NCBI GenBank assembly: GCA_030761205.1
Contig: JAULJL010000025.1
Span: forward strand, 754,001 to 818,000
DNA from: Fremontodendron californicum
Lineage: Eukaryota > Streptophyta > Magnoliopsida > Malvales > Malvaceae
Direction: 5' to 3'
Length of the DNA: 64,000 nt
Made by a program: the position numbers and the translations under genes. Position 1 is the first letter of the stretch. The number at the start of each line of letters is the position of its first letter. Positions 60,902-64,000 of the stretch are shown one piece after another. The notes beneath the pieces were generated by a model that was not told the DNA's origin, made no database searches, and was given only the letters and a program-made list of their open reading frames with translations.

Positions 60902-63900
60902 AATTGTTATATATCTATGTAAGTGTAATATATCTACGTAATTTTAATATATATATATATAACTGTAGTATATATCTATGTAACTGTAATATATCTATGT
61001 AATTGTAATATATGTAATTGTAATATCTCTATGTAATTGTAATATATCTATCTATGTAATATATCTATGTATAATATATATATATATGTAATTATAATAT
61101 ATCTATGTAATTGTATACTATTGCATAGATACATAGATATATTACAATTACATAGATATATTACAGTTACATAGATATGTTACAAATACATAGATAATAT
61201 ATTACATAGATATATTACAATTACATAGATATATTAATTTTACATAGACATATTACAATTACATAAATATATTATTATTACATAGATATATTACAATTAC
61301 AATTAATATATATTACATAGATATTTTATAATTACATAGATATATTACATAGATACATTACATAAATTATGTAATTGTAATATATTGTAATTGTAATATA
61401 TCTATGTATTATAATATATACATGTAATATCTATGTATCTATGTAATTCTAATATATTTATATAATTGTAATATCTATCTAATATATCTATGTCATTGTA
61501 ATTAGATATCTATGTAATTGTAATATATCTATTGTAATATATCTATGTAATTGTAATATATCTATGTAATTGTAATATATCTATGTATTATAATATATAC
61601 ATGTAATATCTATGTATCTATCTAATTCTAATATATTTATATAATTGTAATATCTATGTAATATATCTATGTAATTGTAATTAGATATCTATGTATGTAA
61701 TTGTAATATATTATGTAATTGTAATATATTTATGTAATTATATATTTATGTAATTGTAATATATTTATGTAATATATATCTATGTAACTATAATATATCA
61801 CAATTACATAGATATAAATATATTACAATTACATAGATAAAGTCGACTTAATTCCTCTAGAAAAATATAGATATATATATGTAATTGCAATATATGTATG
61901 TAATTGTAATATATCTTTGTTACATAAATGTATTACAGTTACATAGATATATTACAATTACATAAATACATTACAATTACATAGATATATTATAATTACA
62001 TCGATATATTATAACATAGATACATTTATATAGATACATTACAATTATATAAATATATTACAATTACATAGATACATTACAATTACTTAGATATATTAGA
62101 TAGATATACATAAATATATATTACATAGATATATTACAATTACATAGATATATTACAATTACATAGATATTACAATTACATAGATATATTACATAGATAT
62201 TACATAGATAAATATATACATGTAATATATCTTTGTAATTACATTATCTAATGTTTTCAGTAATTCTAATGTATTAATGTAATATCTAATGTTTTCAGTA
62301 ATTTTAATATATATATCTACTATAATTATAATTTTACAATTACAATTACATAGATAAATATATATTACAATTACATAGATATTACAATTACATAGATATA
62401 TTACAATTACATAGATATATTAGAAGTACCTAGATACATTACAATTACATAGATATATTACAATTACATAGATATATTACAATTACATAGACAGATATAT
62501 TACATAGATATTACAATTTCTTAGATATATATTACAATTACATAGATATATATATAAATATATTAGAATTACATAGATATTACAATTACATATATCTAAT
62601 ATAATTACATAGATATATTAGAATTACATAGATATATTATTACAATTACATAAATATATTACATAGACATTACAATTACATAGATATATTATAACATAGA
62701 TATATTACAATTACATAGATATATTACAATTACATAGATATATTATAGTTACATAGATATATATTACAATACACAAATATATATAATACATCATAGATAT
62801 ATTACAATTGCATAGATATATTACAATTACATAGATATATAATACATTATTAGAATTACATAGATATATTACAATTACATAGATATAGATATGTAATTGT
62901 AATTGTTATAATATATATATATATATATGTAATTGTAATATATCTATATAATTGTTATATATTGTATCTATGTAATTGTAATATATCGATATAATTGTAA
63001 TATATCTATGTAATTGTAAATATATATGTATTATATCTATGTTATTGTAATATATCTATGTAATTATAATAATGTATTATATATCTATGTAATTGTAATA
63101 TATCTATGCAATTGTAATATATCTATGATGTATTATATATATTTGTGTATTGTAATATATATCTATGTAACTATAATATATCTATGTAATTGTAATATAT
63201 CTATGTAATTGTAATATATCTATTTAATTATGATATATCTATGTAATTGTAATATATCTATGTAATTGTAATATTTCTATGTAATTGTAATATATATCTA
63301 TGTAATTCTAATATATCTATGTAATTGTAATATTTCTATGTAATTGTAATATATATCTATGTAATTCTAATATATCTATGTAATTGTAATGTATCTATGT
63401 AATATGTAATAATAATATATCTATGTAATTGTAATAGTAATATATCTATTTAATAAAAATATATATTACAATTACAAATATATTATTATTATATAGATAT
63501 ATTAGATATATTACAATTACATAGAAATATTATTATTACATATTACATAGATACATTACAATTACATAGATATATTAGAATTACATAGATATATTACATA
63601 GATATATTAGAATTACATAGATATATATTACAATTACATAGATATATTACAATTACATAGATATATTACAATTTCATAGATGTATTTCAATTACATAGAT
63701 ATATTACAATTACATAGATATATAACAATTACGTACATATATTACAATTACATCGATATATTATACATAGATATATTACAATTACATAGATATATTACAA
63801 TTACATAGATATAATACATATATATTTACAATTACATAGATATATTACAATTATATCGATATATTACAATTACATAGATATAATATATAACAATTATATA

Positions 63901-64000
63901 GATATATTACAATTACATATATATTATAACAATTACAATTACATAGATATTACAATTACATAGATATTACAATTACATAGATATATGACAATTACATAGA
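59159..64000. repeat. 19-bp AT-rich minisatellite, block 15
   Basis: Runs to the window end. Mostly minus orientation at 59159-60000, plus orientation at 60010-61120, and mixed thereafter. Local duplication at about 60120-60480 (TAATATCTATGTATCTATG ... GTATTTGTGTATTG) and at 61395-61720. The only foreign scrap is about 30 bp at 61838-61868. No gene. Confidence 0.95.

Noticed and set aside
63026..63208. 60-codon frame rich in Tyr, Ile and Val
   Set aside because: It is a translation of the 19-bp minisatellite, with no start context or conservation beyond the repeat.

Overview
The window is plant nuclear DNA, made almost entirely of repeats. The evidence is a pair of Ty3/gypsy chromodomain retrotransposons primed by plant initiator tRNA-Met, En/Spm (CACTA) transposon ends, fragments of a second large LTR-retrotransposon family, and an interstitial tract of the Arabidopsis-type telomere repeat (CCCTAAA). 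I infer a flowering plant, probably a eudicot, but cannot name the species. I see no intact host gene and no rRNA or tRNA gene.

About 32 kb, half the window, is one AT-rich minisatellite. Its monomer is 19 bp, TATATCTATGTAATTGTAA (3 of 19 bases G or C). Unlike a classical head-to-tail satellite, it changes strand every few tens to hundreds of bases, and the switch points are palindromic. Local higher-order repeats (395/329 bp, 173 bp, an approximately 38-bp variant dimer) and larger segmental duplications lie inside it. The other elements are islands in this sea.

Layout: 1-7968, a decayed gypsy element on the + strand (element A; the first 45 bp or so of its 5' LTR lie outside the window). 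7969-9066, the 3' end of a second LTR family with an 89-bp minisatellite, interrupted by element A. 9067-16738, satellite interrupted at 12486-13460 by a kinesin-like gene fragment joined to an LTR end. 16739-18595, a gypsy LTR fragment butted against a CACTA fragment. 18596-23785, satellite. 23786-26131, mixed retroelement debris with a GC-rich minisatellite. 26132-32092, satellite with LTR fragments and a second copy of the gene-fragment segment. 32093-41898, a nearly intact, young gypsy element on the - strand (element B) with a 5-bp target duplication GATAT. 41899-64000, satellite with further islands: an 89-bp-repeat fragment, pararetrovirus-like relics (45425-46582), CACTA fragments, an unrecognised 1-kb segment, a telomere-repeat insertion and a 2-kb LTR fragment.

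Elements A and B belong to one family with LTRs of about 2.4-2.5 kb, gag-pol order gag, protease, RT, RNase H, integrase, chromodomain (Tekay/Del-like chromovirus by my reading). Both carry two identical in-frame TGA codons where CGA (Arg) is expected, which suggests that the family copies an already defective template. Element B's two LTRs differ at only about two positions by eye, so it inserted recently into the satellite. The most informative features are the mosaic-orientation minisatellite and the repair and insertion scars it records, including an exact four-unit telomere-repeat insertion that can be compared with its unmodified sister copy in the same window.
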